A stretch of 64,000 nucleotides of DNA from GCA-2709075 sp964492555 (GTDB taxonomy: Bacteria > Pseudomonadota > Alphaproteobacteria > MPNO01 > UBA2964), in contig CAZBKQ010000006.1 in NCBI GenBank assembly GCA_964492555.1, positions 47,606 through 111,605 of the forward strand. Reading direction: 5' to 3'. This document shows positions 1-8,585 of the stretch, piece after piece. Below the pieces are notes generated by a model. The model was not told where the DNA came from, made no database searches, and was given only the letters and a program-made list of their open reading frames with translations. The translations under genes were made by a program, and so were the position numbers. How positions within the stretch are numbered: the first letter of the stretch is position 1; every line of letters starts with the position of its first letter.

Positions 1-548
1 GCCGACCCATACGGAATGACATCCTGCTCCACGCCCGACATGCCGCCGACCATGGCGTGCCGCCCGATCCGGACGAATTGATGCACCGCGGACAATCCAC
101 CCAGTATCGCAAAATCCTCTACCGTCACATGTCCCGCCAGCGTCGCATTATTCGCCAGGATCGCGTGATTACCGACATCGCAATCATGCGCTACATGCGC
201 ACCGACCATAAAGAGACAGTTATTACCGACACGGGTCAGCAGCCCACCACCTTCGGTGCCGGGATTCATCGTGACGTGTTCGCGAATAATGTTGTTTGCG
301 CCGATCTCAAGCCGGGATACTTCGCCCTGGAATTTCAGATCCTGCGGCTGATGACCGATCGACGCGAATGGAAATATATGCGTATTGGGACCAACTTCCG
401 TGTGTCCCGTGACGACGACATGCGAATGAAGCTTGGCTCCGTCACCCAGTACGACGTCCGGCCCCACTACGCTAAACGGTCCGATTTCAACATTTTCGCC
501 CAGTTTTGCACCGTCTTCGACGATCGCAGCGGGGTGAATATCCGTCAT
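1..548 (-). CDS. lpxA: UDP-N-acetylglucosamine acyltransferase LpxA (partial, runs off left edge)
   Basis: First step of lipid A synthesis in the cytoplasm: moves an R-3-hydroxyacyl chain from ACP to UDP-GlcNAc. The frame is open from ATG at 548 to the window edge, giving 182 codons of a protein usually about 260 long. The translation shows left-handed beta-helix hexapeptide repeats and the LpxA block GHQPQDLKFQGE near residue 65. GAHVAHDC near residues 117-123 carries the histidine equivalent to catalytic His125 of E. coli. The start overlaps the fabZ stop by one base (TAATG), so the two are probably translationally coupled. Missing C-terminus only because the window ends. Confidence 0.95.
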   Translation of the reverse strand, partial: MTDIHPAAIVEDGAKLGENVEIGPFSVVGPDVVLGDGAKLHSHVVVTGHTEVGPNTHIFPFASIGHQPQDLKFQGEVSRLEIGANNIIREHVTMNPGTEGGGLLTRVGNNCLFMVGAHVAHDCDVGNHAILANNATLAGHVTVEDFAILGGLSAVHQFVRIGRHAMVGGMSGVEQDVIPYGS

Positions 549-1024
549 TAGCTGATCCGCTGATCCGTCAGCATCGCCGTAATCGTGCCCTCCGCGACGA
601 CCGTGCCGTCGACCTTGGCTTCGGCGAAAAACTTCCACACCCCGCCACGATGGGCGCGCTTCTCTACATCCACCATCAGGGTATCGCCCGGCACGACCGG
701 TTTTCTGAAACGGGCATTTTCAACCGACATGAAATACACGGCGCGGCCTTCCGCCTCCGGCCCGAGGGTGGACACCACCACAATGGCGCATGTCTGGGCC
801 ATGGATTCAATAATCAGAACACCGGGCATAATCGGAAGGTTGGGAAAATGCCCTTGAAACTGTGCCTCATTGGCAGTGACGTTCTTGATCCCGGTCGCCC
901 CCTCATCCGGGACGATATTGATCACCTTGTCGATCATCAAAAAAGGATAACGATGCGGGATCATCTCCATGATCCGCTTGGTATCCACCAGATCAATCAT
1001 TTCCTTGGACTTTATCGTATCCAT
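548..1024 (-). CDS. fabZ: 3-hydroxyacyl-ACP dehydratase FabZ
   Basis: Dehydrates 3-hydroxyacyl-ACP in type II fatty acid synthesis and so competes with LpxA for the same acyl-ACP pool. The HotDog-fold motifs are present: PHRYPFLMIDKV holds the catalytic His and PGVLIIESMAQ the catalytic Glu. A longer frame begins at 1051, but the ATG at 1024 has AGAAGG nine bases upstream and gives 158 residues, close to the usual 150. It is followed directly by lpxA. Upstream, where lpxD should sit, there is only a relic. Confidence 0.95.
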   Translation of the reverse strand: MDTIKSKEMIDLVDTKRIMEMIPHRYPFLMIDKVINIVPDEGATGIKNVTANEAQFQGHFPNLPIMPGVLIIESMAQTCAIVVVSTLGPEAEGRAVYFMSVENARFRKPVVPGDTLMVDVEKRAHRGGVWKFFAEAKVDGTVVAEGTITAMLTDQRIS

Positions 1025-1138
1025 CCTTTCAGGCCTTCTTTCGAGCGCCATTGCTCCAGGCTGTTATGCCGGAGAAACCATCGCGTCTTCAAACTGCACC
1101 CTTTCCGTGCCGAAAGTCAGATGATCTGCCTTTCTTCA

Positions 1139-1207
1139 CTGGGACACGATGATGCCGCATTTTCCGATTCGCACCTTGTGCCCGATTTGAGCCGGATTAT
1201 CAATCCA
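1139..1207 (-). pseudogene. lpxD: relic of lpxD (UDP-3-O-acylglucosamine N-acyltransferase)
   Basis: Between skp and fabZ, the normal position of lpxD, there are only about 190 bases. Read on the minus strand from 1207, a 23-codon stretch encodes IDNPAQIGHKVRIG followed by KCGIIVSQ and then TGA. From memory of the family this matches the LpxD hexapeptide core, whose alphaproteobacterial form is IDNxxQIGHNVRIGxxCxIVSQ. There is no start codon or room for the rest of a roughly 340-residue enzyme. A second frame before fabZ (near 1075-1030) reads WFLRHNSLEQWRSKEG and might be the old C-terminus, but that is weak. LpxD is normally essential for lipid A, so an intact copy should exist elsewhere. 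Confidence 0.75.
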
Positions 1208-1216
1208 TCAAATCGC

Positions 1217-1813
1217 CTATCTCGCGGGGGTTTTCGGGGCCGCTGGAACCGCTTGCGCGGGCGGCAACGCCACCTTGACGGAAGGCAGCCGTTTATTGAG
1301 CCGCTTAAGCACCTCATCCGTTATATCGAAACTGGGATGAACAAAAAGCGCCGTTGCCCGCGGTATGATGATTTGCAACTGACGTTCTTTGGCGATTTCC
1401 GCAGCGACCGCACGGAAATGCTGGTTTACCTGGGCCATTGCCGCGCGCCCCGCGGCATCCAGCCTTCTACGCAACCCCTGAACATCGGACTGCAGCACTG
1501 AAACCTTCGACTGAAAATCCCGTCGGCGTTGTTCATAGGCTTGCGGCGACAAGATTGAACGCTCCCGCTGAAGCGCCTCATTCTCCGCTTTCAATGACCG
1601 TTCGCGATCCTGAATCTGTTTCTGAATCCGATCCCGAATCTGCTGAATTTGCGGTTTTACCGCGCGGGTCGCGGCTGAAATACGGAGAACCTTCTGTATA
1701 TTTATGACCGCGAACCGCTCAAGCTTGGGAGGCGATCCCTTGGGTGATTGCGCAAAAGCCGCGCCTCCGCTGACCGAAAAAACAATCAGAGCTGAAACAA
1801 GCCATTTCAACAT
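1217..1813 (-). CDS. skp: periplasmic OmpH/Skp-family chaperone
   Basis: Binds unfolded outer-membrane proteins in the periplasm and hands them to BamA, whose gene lies 25 bases upstream. The 198-residue product has a signal peptide (hydrophobic residues 5-20, cleavage near AFAQ) and then a long charged coiled-coil region (about 50-120, rich in Q, R, K and E), typical of the Skp tentacles. The proline- and alanine-rich tail is not conserved. The start is supported by GGAGGG nine bases before the ATG. Confidence 0.88.
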   Translation of the reverse strand: MLKWLVSALIVFSVSGGAAFAQSPKGSPPKLERFAVINIQKVLRISAATRAVKPQIQQIRDRIQKQIQDRERSLKAENEALQRERSILSPQAYEQRRRDFQSKVSVLQSDVQGLRRRLDAAGRAAMAQVNQHFRAVAAEIAKERQLQIIIPRATALFVHPSFDITDEVLKRLNKRLPSVKVALPPAQAVPAAPKTPAR

Positions 1814-1838
1814 TTATCCGATCCCTCCACGCGTGCGC

Positions 1839-4154
1839 TCAAAATCTCGTGCCAAAGTCGAAACGCACGAACTCCGTCTGGTCGAAACCCTCTTTCAAAT
1901 AGGGGGTGGCGATGTCTATGGTAAAGGGGCCAAACGGCGACTGCCAGGAGATACCGAAACCGATAGAGCCACGCAGCGACCCCGTATCGTCGATCGTCCC
2001 GAGGCTGGTGTCCGTTTTCCCGGTCGACCCCAAATCGGTGAATGCCCGGCCCTTTACGCCGAATTCGTTGGGCAAGCCAAGAGGGAACTGAAACTGTACA
2101 GACCCAGTATAAAACCATTCGCCGCCAACAGCATCTTCCGAAGCCCTGTCCCGGGGGCTGACACCATAGGGCGCAAACCCTCGCAAAGACCGGCCACCAA
2201 GGAAAAACCGGTCGATGATCCGGGCGTCGTCGCCGATCGGAAGCAGGTAGCCCCCGCTTGCCGATAACGCGGTGACCACGCTGTCGGAGAGCGGCACATA
2301 CTGTGTCGCGGTCAACGAATTTTTCAAATAGCGCACCGTCCCGCCGATACCGGCAAAACTCGCGCTGTAACTGGAGAGAAAACCTTCACGCGGGGTCAGC
2401 TTATCGTCCCGCGCATCATAGGTCAGGGTCTGGCCGATGCTGGAAACGGTCGATTCGCCCTGTTGTTGCTGAACCGCCAGTGACGCCGTCGAGGCGACGT
2501 TGGTAACATCGTCGGCGCTCAACTTATACTGCCACCTCTGAGACCAGCGGTCGTAATAATCATAGCCGAGACGCAATACCCCGCCGATGGACCGCCGGTC
2601 AAAGGACGATTCATCGCCCAGATCCCGCGTGGTCCGGAACAGATCGAAACCGCCCAACAACTTGCGATCCAGAAAATAGGGGTCGGTGTATTTGAGATCG
2701 ATTTCACTGCTCGATGCACTGATCTGGAACTTGAGCGCGAGGTCTTGTGCCCGTCCCAACAGGTTTCGTTCACGAATACCGATATCGGCGAGAAGTCCCA
2801 CGCTTGAAGAAAAACCCGCGCCCAGAGAGATCTCACCGGTCGACTGCTCCTGAACTTTTACATCAAGCCTGGTCTTGTCGGGCGCGGAGCCGGGAACATT
2901 CTTGATGTCGACCTTACTGAAAAACCGCAATCCGCGAATATTCTTCTGCGCGCGGCGTAATTTCGCCGCATTAAACGCATCCCCTTCAACCAAGGGAATT
3001 TCCCGCCGGATCACAGGGTCAATGGTGCGCACATTGCCCCGTATATCGACCCGTTCGACGTATACTTTCGGGCCTTCCTGAATATCGAAAGCCACATCGA
3101 TCTGACGTTTCTTCCGGTCCCGTTTTACCCGCGGCCGGATATCGACAAACGCGAAACCCTTGGTCCCCACAACGTCGGTCAAACCCGTGATCGCGTTCTC
3201 TACCTTTTCAGCGTTATAGGATTCTCCGTTCGCGATATCGACCGTGTCGCGGAGGCCGGCCGCAGTCAGCTCCTTGATTGCTGACTTAACCGAAATTTTT
3301 CCGAATCTATATTGCTTCCCTTCCTCGATGGTAAAGGTAACAAAAAAACCGTTCCGGTCCGGCGCCAACTCCGCGATCGCCGATACAACGCGAAAATCGG
3401 CATACCCCTTGTTCAGGTAGAACCGCCGCAGCAATTCCCTGTCGAACGACATCCTGTCCGGATCGTAATTATCATCGCTGGTCAAAAACCTGTACCAGGC
3501 GCTTTCCTTGGTCTGAATGACTGACCGCAGATCGCTGTCGTCGTAAACGCGGTTACCAATGAAAGATATACGGCGAATTTGTGTCAGTTCGCCTTCATCG
3601 ATTTCAAAAACCAGATCCACCCGGTTCTGCTCCAGCTGGATGACCTTGGGTTCAACCGAGGCTGCAAACCGGCCGGAACGCCGGTAAATTTCAATCAGGC
3701 GCTGCACATCTTCTTGAACACGGGCCCTGGTATATACGATCCGCGGTTTCAGCCGGACTTCCTGCCGCAGCACATTGTCTTCAATGCGCTTGTTTCCCTC
3801 GAAAGCGATCCGGTTAATGACAGGGTTTTCCACCACCCGAACAACAACAGCGGTTCCCGCCTGTCTGACCACGACATCCGCGAACAAACCGGTCGCAAAC
3901 AGTTTCTTGAGGGCCTCGTCCAGTTTTCTGGGAGTTATTTCTTCCCCGGGCTTGATTGGCACATATGACCGGACGGTTTCCGCTTCAATGCGCTGCGCTC
4001 CCTCGACACGAATTTCTGTTGCCTTCAGCGAGAATCCTCTACTTTGGGCATGAGCATCATTCGCCCCCGGGCATACGCCCGCGGCAAGCGAAGCGACAAA
4101 AAAGGCTAAAAAAAGAAAGTACCGCAAATTCGAACCCGCGCCCTGCTCTACCAA
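1839..4154 (-). CDS. bamA: outer membrane protein assembly factor BamA
   Basis: Central subunit of the BAM complex, which folds beta-barrel proteins into the outer membrane. The N-terminus has a signal peptide ending near AHAQ. Five POTRA repeats follow to about residue 420 (for example GNKRIEDN, GNRVYDDS and GNVRTIDP), then a 16-strand barrel ending in phenylalanine (FDFGTRF), the usual outer-membrane signature. The frame opens at TTG 4154, overlapping the rseP stop. A second TTG at 4127 would give a cleaner signal peptide starting RYFLFLAFF. Both starts lie in or beside a tRNA-like sequence patch. Confidence 0.96.
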   Translation of the reverse strand: MVEQGAGSNLRYFLFLAFFVASLAAGVCPGANDAHAQSRGFSLKATEIRVEGAQRIEAETVRSYVPIKPGEEITPRKLDEALKKLFATGLFADVVVRQAGTAVVVRVVENPVINRIAFEGNKRIEDNVLRQEVRLKPRIVYTRARVQEDVQRLIEIYRRSGRFAASVEPKVIQLEQNRVDLVFEIDEGELTQIRRISFIGNRVYDDSDLRSVIQTKESAWYRFLTSDDNYDPDRMSFDRELLRRFYLNKGYADFRVVSAIAELAPDRNGFFVTFTIEEGKQYRFGKISVKSAIKELTAAGLRDTVDIANGESYNAEKVENAITGLTDVVGTKGFAFVDIRPRVKRDRKKRQIDVAFDIQEGPKVYVERVDIRGNVRTIDPVIRREIPLVEGDAFNAAKLRRAQKNIRGLRFFSKVDIKNVPGSAPDKTRLDVKVQEQSTGEISLGAGFSSSVGLLADIGIRERNLLGRAQDLALKFQISASSSEIDLKYTDPYFLDRKLLGGFDLFRTTRDLGDESSFDRRSIGGVLRLGYDYYDRWSQRWQYKLSADDVTNVASTASLAVQQQQGESTVSSIGQTLTYDARDDKLTPREGFLSSYSASFAGIGGTVRYLKNSLTATQYVPLSDSVVTALSASGGYLLPIGDDARIIDRFFLGGRSLRGFAPYGVSPRDRASEDAVGGEWFYTGSVQFQFPLGLPNEFGVKGRAFTDLGSTGKTDTSLGTIDDTGSLRGSIGFGISWQSPFGPFTIDIATPYLKEGFDQTEFVRFDFGTRF

Positions 4155-4155
4155 C
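4128..4155 (-). other. tRNA-like sequence patch (D-arm and T-arm motifs) at rseP/bamA junction
   Basis: On the minus strand, GTTGGTAGAGCAG (4155-4143), a standard tRNA D-arm sequence, is followed at once by GGGTTCGAAT (4137-4128), a standard T-arm sequence. The anticodon arm that should lie between them is missing, and the 3' half of the T-stem does not pair well. It cannot be a working tRNA. It forms the end of rseP and the start region of bamA, so it may be a tRNA-derived insertion or coincidence. Confidence 0.35.
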
Positions 4156-5275
4156 TACTCAGAATTTCGCCGACACGCATTTGTACCAAGTCATTCCAGG
4201 TTACGAAAACCGTCAGACACAATATTAACGCAAGCCCGATATTCAGACTGAAACCCATCGCTTTTTCGCCAAGCGGCCGGCCCCGCAATGCCTCGACGCC
4301 GTAAAACACCAGATGCCCTCCGTCCAGCAACGGAATTGGAAAGAGATTAATCAACCCCAGATTGATTGACAGGATCGCCGCAAACTGGATCAGCATGATC
4401 ACCCCGGCCTGGGCCATTTCGCCGGATATCTGAGCGATCTTGATCGGCCCGCCGAGTTCCTTGGCCGTCCGCTCACCCGCTATGATCTGGCCAATAGCGT
4501 CAAGAATATTCACCGTCATTGAGACCGTCTGAACGCCCGCCTTCCAGACAGCCGTGAACGGATCATGCCGGACCAGCACCATGTCGCCGGATGAGCGGGA
4601 CACCCCCAAACGGCCGATCCTCTGGGTAGTGCTGAACCGCGTCTCTTCAACGACATCGGGGACCGCCGTCAACCGAATCTCGCGCCCGTCCCGTTCCACG
4701 ATGATTTCAATCTCTTCACCCGGGGCCAGTTCGACGATACGGCGCACCTGCTCAAACCGGGTAATCTTTGTCCCGTCGATTTCAATGAACAGATCGCCCG
4801 GCCGCAACCCGGCCTTCTCGGCCGCACTGCCTTCAACGACCGTCGCAATGTTCGCGGGTGTATGCGGTTCCCCGAGCCCGGTAAACAGGCCGGCCAGAAC
4901 CAGAATAGCAAATAGAAAGTTCGCAAGCGGCCCGGCGAAAACAATCCAGGCCCGTTGCCTCAGCGGCTTGTTAAAAAAAGACTCTTCCAGATCATGGGCC
5001 GCAAGTGGCGGATGCTCATCCGTCTCCTCCGGGGCATGCTCACCGAACATTTTGACGTAGCCCCCGAACGGTATGGCGCTGAATTTCCACCGCGTGCCGC
5101 TGCGTGCCGTCCAACCGAAAATTTCCGGTCCGAATCCGATTGAAAACACCTCAACCCTGACCTTGCATTGCCGGGCGGCCAGGTAGTGGCCCATCTCATG
5201 GACATAAACAAGAACCGTGAGAACGAGCAGGAAGGCAAGGAGAGATGTCCAGAAACCGCCGAGAAATTCGATCAC
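4148..5275 (-). CDS. rseP: RIP metalloprotease RseP (site-2 protease)
   Basis: Inner-membrane zinc protease that cleaves transmembrane segments, classically of anti-sigma factors in envelope stress. The product is 375 residues. HEMGH at 26-30 is the HExxH zinc motif in the first membrane helix. One PDZ domain follows at about 125-210 (GLRPGDLFIEIDG). The second active-site motif is FPIPLLDGGH near residue 315, with the conserved Asp zinc ligand. It sits between dxr (18 bases away) and bamA (overlapping), the standard order. Confidence 0.96.
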   Translation of the reverse strand: MIEFLGGFWTSLLAFLLVLTVLVYVHEMGHYLAARQCKVRVEVFSIGFGPEIFGWTARSGTRWKFSAIPFGGYVKMFGEHAPEETDEHPPLAAHDLEESFFNKPLRQRAWIVFAGPLANFLFAILVLAGLFTGLGEPHTPANIATVVEGSAAEKAGLRPGDLFIEIDGTKITRFEQVRRIVELAPGEEIEIIVERDGREIRLTAVPDVVEETRFSTTQRIGRLGVSRSSGDMVLVRHDPFTAVWKAGVQTVSMTVNILDAIGQIIAGERTAKELGGPIKIAQISGEMAQAGVIMLIQFAAILSINLGLINLFPIPLLDGGHLVFYGVEALRGRPLGEKAMGFSLNIGLALILCLTVFVTWNDLVQMRVGEILSSW

Positions 5276-5293
5276 TTGCCTGCTCCGCCGGTT

Positions 5294-6493
5294 CTAGAGA
5301 TTTGCCGCACAGGCAAGGGATAATTCGCCCGCCACACGGCGCGCCTCCGCATCCGTCTCATAAACATCCTCAAGACAGGAAATCTTCCGCACGCCCATTT
5401 TGTCCATGGTCTCGCTGACGATGCGGAAAATATCGAGAAAGCCGGTCTTTCCTTCCAGAAAGGCCTGCACCGCGACTTCATTGGAAGCGTTCAGAACCGT
5501 CGCGGCGGCGCCGCCGTTCCGCAATGCCTGGCGGGCAAGGTCGATTGAAGGAAAACGTGCAGAGTCCGGTTCGAAAAAGGTCAGCTTTGCCAGTTCGGGA
5601 AGGTTGAGACGCGGGCTAGGCGCGGCGATCCGGTCTGGCCAGCCAAGTGCGAAGGCGATCGGGGTCCTCATATCCGGCGAACCAAGTTGCGCCAGGACCG
5701 AGCCATCCAAATAGGCTACCAGACTATGGATGATCGATTCGGGGTGCACCAATACATCGATCCGCTCCTCTTCCATCCGGAAAAGATAATGCGCTTCGAT
5801 GAGTTCGAGCCCCTTATTCATCATGGTTGCTGAATCGACAGAGATTTTTGCGCCCATGCTCCAATTGGGATGCGCGACCGCTTTGGCTGGCGTTGCGGCC
5901 TTCATCTCTTCAACCGAACTGTTCCAGAACGGCCCGCCGGATGCCGTCAGAATTATTTTCTCAACGGCCTCGGGCCGCTTGAAATCGAAGACCTGAAAAA
6001 TCGCGTTATGTTCGGAATCGACCGGCAGCAATGTCGCGCCGCTTCCCCCGATTTCAGCCAGCATCAAATCGCCCGCACAGACCAGACATTCCTTGTTAGC
6101 CAACGCGATGACCGCCCCGCGACGGATCGCCGCCAGGGTCGGCTCCAGCCCGGCCGCGCCGACAATCGCGGCCATAACCCAATCCGCCGGACGGGCCGCG
6201 GCTTCAATCAGCGCTTCACGCCCGGCGGCGACCGCCGTTCCGGTACCGGCAAGCTCCTTCTTGAGATCCAGATAACATTCCTCATCCGCAACCACGGCAA
6301 GGCGGGCATTGGTCTTGCGCGCCTGTTCCGCCAGCAACTCGACGGAACGCTGCGCCGTCAACGCTTCTACCCGGTACAGTTCCGGGTTCCGTTCGATCAG
6401 ATCGATAGTATTGCAACCGATCGACCCGGTAGATCCCAGAATCGTTATACCACGCGCATTGTCGCCCGGTTTCTGATCGGCGCTCATATCCAT
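5294..6493 (-). CDS. dxr: 1-deoxy-D-xylulose 5-phosphate reductoisomerase
   Basis: Second step of the MEP isoprenoid pathway: converts DXP to 2-C-methyl-D-erythritol 4-phosphate with NADPH. The NADPH-binding loop GSTGSIG is near residue 21. The substrate and metal region includes VDSEHNA and LVHPESIIHS. Length (399) is normal. A second ATG at 6487 forms an ATGA overlap with the cdsA stop and may be the true start, indicating translational coupling. The product pathway feeds the neighbouring uppS. Confidence 0.97.
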   Translation of the reverse strand: MDMSADQKPGDNARGITILGSTGSIGCNTIDLIERNPELYRVEALTAQRSVELLAEQARKTNARLAVVADEECYLDLKKELAGTGTAVAAGREALIEAAARPADWVMAAIVGAAGLEPTLAAIRRGAVIALANKECLVCAGDLMLAEIGGSGATLLPVDSEHNAIFQVFDFKRPEAVEKIILTASGGPFWNSSVEEMKAATPAKAVAHPNWSMGAKISVDSATMMNKGLELIEAHYLFRMEEERIDVLVHPESIIHSLVAYLDGSVLAQLGSPDMRTPIAFALGWPDRIAAPSPRLNLPELAKLTFFEPDSARFPSIDLARQALRNGGAAATVLNASNEVAVQAFLEGKTGFLDIFRIVSETMDKMGVRKISCLEDVYETDAEARRVAGELSLACAANL

Positions 6494-7335
6494 GCCGGAA
6501 TCTCACCGCCCAAAAGCGCCATCATAGCAGCAACCAGAGGCGCGGTCCCGATCAACCCGTCCGCTCGATCCAGTAATCCGCCGTGACCCGGAATCAATCT
6601 GCCGGCATCCTTTACGGCGAACCGCCGTTTCGCCACGGAAACCGACAGGTCACCGGCTTGCGCAAACAGGGCAAGCACGGCGCTCACCAGCGCGAGCGCG
6701 AAGGGCGACCCGATTTCGGAAAATGAAGAAAAAGCCGCGCCCCAGGCGGCGGCAAGAACGACCCCGCCGATCAAACCGGCCCAGGTCTTGCCGGGACTGA
6801 TCTGCGGCGCGAGCTTGGGTCCTCCAATCGTTTTCCCGGAAAAATAGGCACCGGTATCCGTGGCCCAGACCGTGACAAGAAGCCAGATCAGCAATTCGAT
6901 TCCGATTTCGGGCAAACCCCGCAACCAGATCAGCCCGACCCCGGTCGCCCCAATTCCACAAAATGCGATTACGCTCAGCAGTACCTGGTTCCGACCGCAG
7001 AGCAAAAGGCTGACGGAAACCGCCACGGCGCCGCCGATCATAACCAGAACCGCGGTGCCGCCCGAGCTTGTCCCCGTCAGGAGAGCGACAAGGGCCAGAG
7101 CGCATGAAAAGAAAAAAACCTGTATGCGAGGGCCCGCAAAGGCCATCCGGCCCCATTCGAATCCCATTAGTGCCACCGCAAGGACGATCAACGCATCGAA
7201 CCAGGGAGAGCCGAGGAATATTACGCCGATAACGACCGGCGCCAGAACCGCAGCCGAAATGATCCGCGCTTTGATATGAGAGCGGTTCGGACCGGCATCA
7301 AGCTCCGTATCGCCGTTCGCGGCGATTGAATTCAT
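6484..7335 (-). CDS. cdsA: phosphatidate cytidylyltransferase CdsA
   Basis: Makes CDP-diacylglycerol from phosphatidate and CTP, the branch point of phospholipid synthesis, in the inner membrane. About eight hydrophobic helices lead to the family signature: KDAGRLIPGHGGLLDR and then AD near the C-terminus. The frame extends upstream to 7389, but the ATG at 7335 has GGAGGAGG six bases before it and is preferred, giving 283 residues. It overlaps the 3' end of uppS by 38 bases and the dxr start downstream. Confidence 0.95.
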   Translation of the reverse strand: MNSIAANGDTELDAGPNRSHIKARIISAAVLAPVVIGVIFLGSPWFDALIVLAVALMGFEWGRMAFAGPRIQVFFFSCALALVALLTGTSSGGTAVLVMIGGAVAVSVSLLLCGRNQVLLSVIAFCGIGATGVGLIWLRGLPEIGIELLIWLLVTVWATDTGAYFSGKTIGGPKLAPQISPGKTWAGLIGGVVLAAAWGAAFSSFSEIGSPFALALVSAVLALFAQAGDLSVSVAKRRFAVKDAGRLIPGHGGLLDRADGLIGTAPLVAAMMALLGGEIPAWI

Positions 7336-8026
7336 CGACAGCCTCCTCCAGGTTCTGTTTTGAAAAATCAGGCCAATAGGTATCGACAAAAAACAGCTCG
7401 GCGTAGGCGAGCTGCCAAAGAAGGAAATTGCTGATCCGCTGCTCGCCGCTGGTCCGGATGATCAGGTCGGGATCGGGAATCCCGGCGGTTTCAAGATAAT
7501 CTTCGAACACCTCTTCCGTGATCGCCTCGGGATCGATTTTTCCGTCCGCCGCGAGCCTTGCCAATTTTCGCGCCGCCGCGGTGATTTCCTGCCGCGCGCC
7601 GTAACTCAGCGCAATGGTCAGGGTCAGCGTATCGTTGTTTCTGGTTTTGTCTTCCGCGCCCTCTATCAATGCACCAATATCGCTGGCCAGCTTTTCCCGG
7701 TCGCCGATGAATCTGATTCGTACACCCTGGCGGTCCAGTTCGGCTATCTCCTGTCTGAGATAAAGCCGCAAGAGCCCCATGAGGGCGGAAACTTCGGACT
7801 GCGGACGCTTCCAGTTTTCATTTGAAAACCCGAACAGCGTCAAATAACGAATACCCAATTCCACAGAAGCGGATACGGCCCTACGAACGGATTCGGCCCC
7901 CTGGCGGTGTCCGGCCACCCGGGGTAACCCCTTGGCCTGCGCCCAGCGACCGTTTCCGTCCATGATAATGCCGACATGAACCGGCGGCGGCGGGCACGAT
8001 CCTGTTTCTGTGAGAATGGGTTCCAT
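7298..8026 (-). CDS. uppS: isoprenyl transferase (undecaprenyl diphosphate synthase)
   Basis: Extends farnesyl diphosphate with isopentenyl diphosphate in cis configuration to the C55 carrier lipid used for peptidoglycan and surface glycans. The catalytic Asp is residue 23 in IIMDGNGRWA. The pyrophosphate-binding region DLIIRTSGEQRISNFLLWQ and the ELFFVDTYWPDF tail are also present. The 242-residue length is typical. It begins one base after the frr stop codon. Confidence 0.96.
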   Translation of the reverse strand: MEPILTETGSCPPPPVHVGIIMDGNGRWAQAKGLPRVAGHRQGAESVRRAVSASVELGIRYLTLFGFSNENWKRPQSEVSALMGLLRLYLRQEIAELDRQGVRIRFIGDREKLASDIGALIEGAEDKTRNNDTLTLTIALSYGARQEITAAARKLARLAADGKIDPEAITEEVFEDYLETAGIPDPDLIIRTSGEQRISNFLLWQLAYAELFFVDTYWPDFSKQNLEEAVDEFNRRERRYGA

Positions 8027-8027
8027 A

Positions 8028-8585
8028 CTATACCTGCATTATTTCTTGCTCTTTTGCTGCCAACACTTCGTCGATTTGCCTCACGTTCTCGTCGGTCAGC
8101 TTTTGCAGGTCATCTTCCCACGCGCGCTGCTCATCCTGCGAGATATCCCCCTCCCGCTCGAGCTTCTTGAAACCGTCCATACCGTCGCGCCGAACATTGC
8201 GGACCGCGATTTTGGCCTGCTCTGCGTATTTATGCGCAACTTTGGTGAGTTCAATCCGCCTTTCTTCCGTCAATTGCGGAATCGGCACCCTGATCAGGGT
8301 GCCTTCCCTCTGCGGGTTCAGCCCCAAACCCGCTTCGGTGATAGCCTTTTCGACTGCGGCCGCCAGCCCCTGGTCCCATACCTGGACCGTAACCATCCGT
8401 GCGTCGGGGACGCTGATGGTGCCAACCTGATTCATCGGCATGGATTGGCCATAAGCCTCGACATTGATCGGTTCGAGAAGTCCGGCGGACGCACGCCCTG
8501 TGCGCAATCCCGCAAGTTCCGAATGCAATACGTCAAGAGCGCCGGTCATACGGCGCTTCAAATCCTTCAGATCAGCTTCCGACAT
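8028..8585 (-). CDS. frr: ribosome recycling factor
   Basis: Splits post-termination ribosomes together with EF-G. The product is 185 residues with the family hallmarks GLRTGRASAGLLEPI near residue 25 and RVPIPQLTEERR near 107. The rest is the long helical bundle. The start lies inside the end of pyrH (14-base overlap), the normal pyrH-frr arrangement. Confidence 0.97.
   Translation of the reverse strand: MSEADLKDLKRRMTGALDVLHSELAGLRTGRASAGLLEPINVEAYGQSMPMNQVGTISVPDARMVTVQVWDQGLAAAVEKAITEAGLGLNPQREGTLIRVPIPQLTEERRIELTKVAHKYAEQAKIAVRNVRRDGMDGFKKLEREGDISQDEQRAWEDDLQKLTDENVRQIDEVLAAKEQEIMQV

Noticed and set aside
1117..1317. Minus-strand open frame of 66 codons between skp and fabZ
   Set aside because: It overlaps the skp 3' end in another frame and does not match LpxD; the LpxD-like segment is in a different frame.
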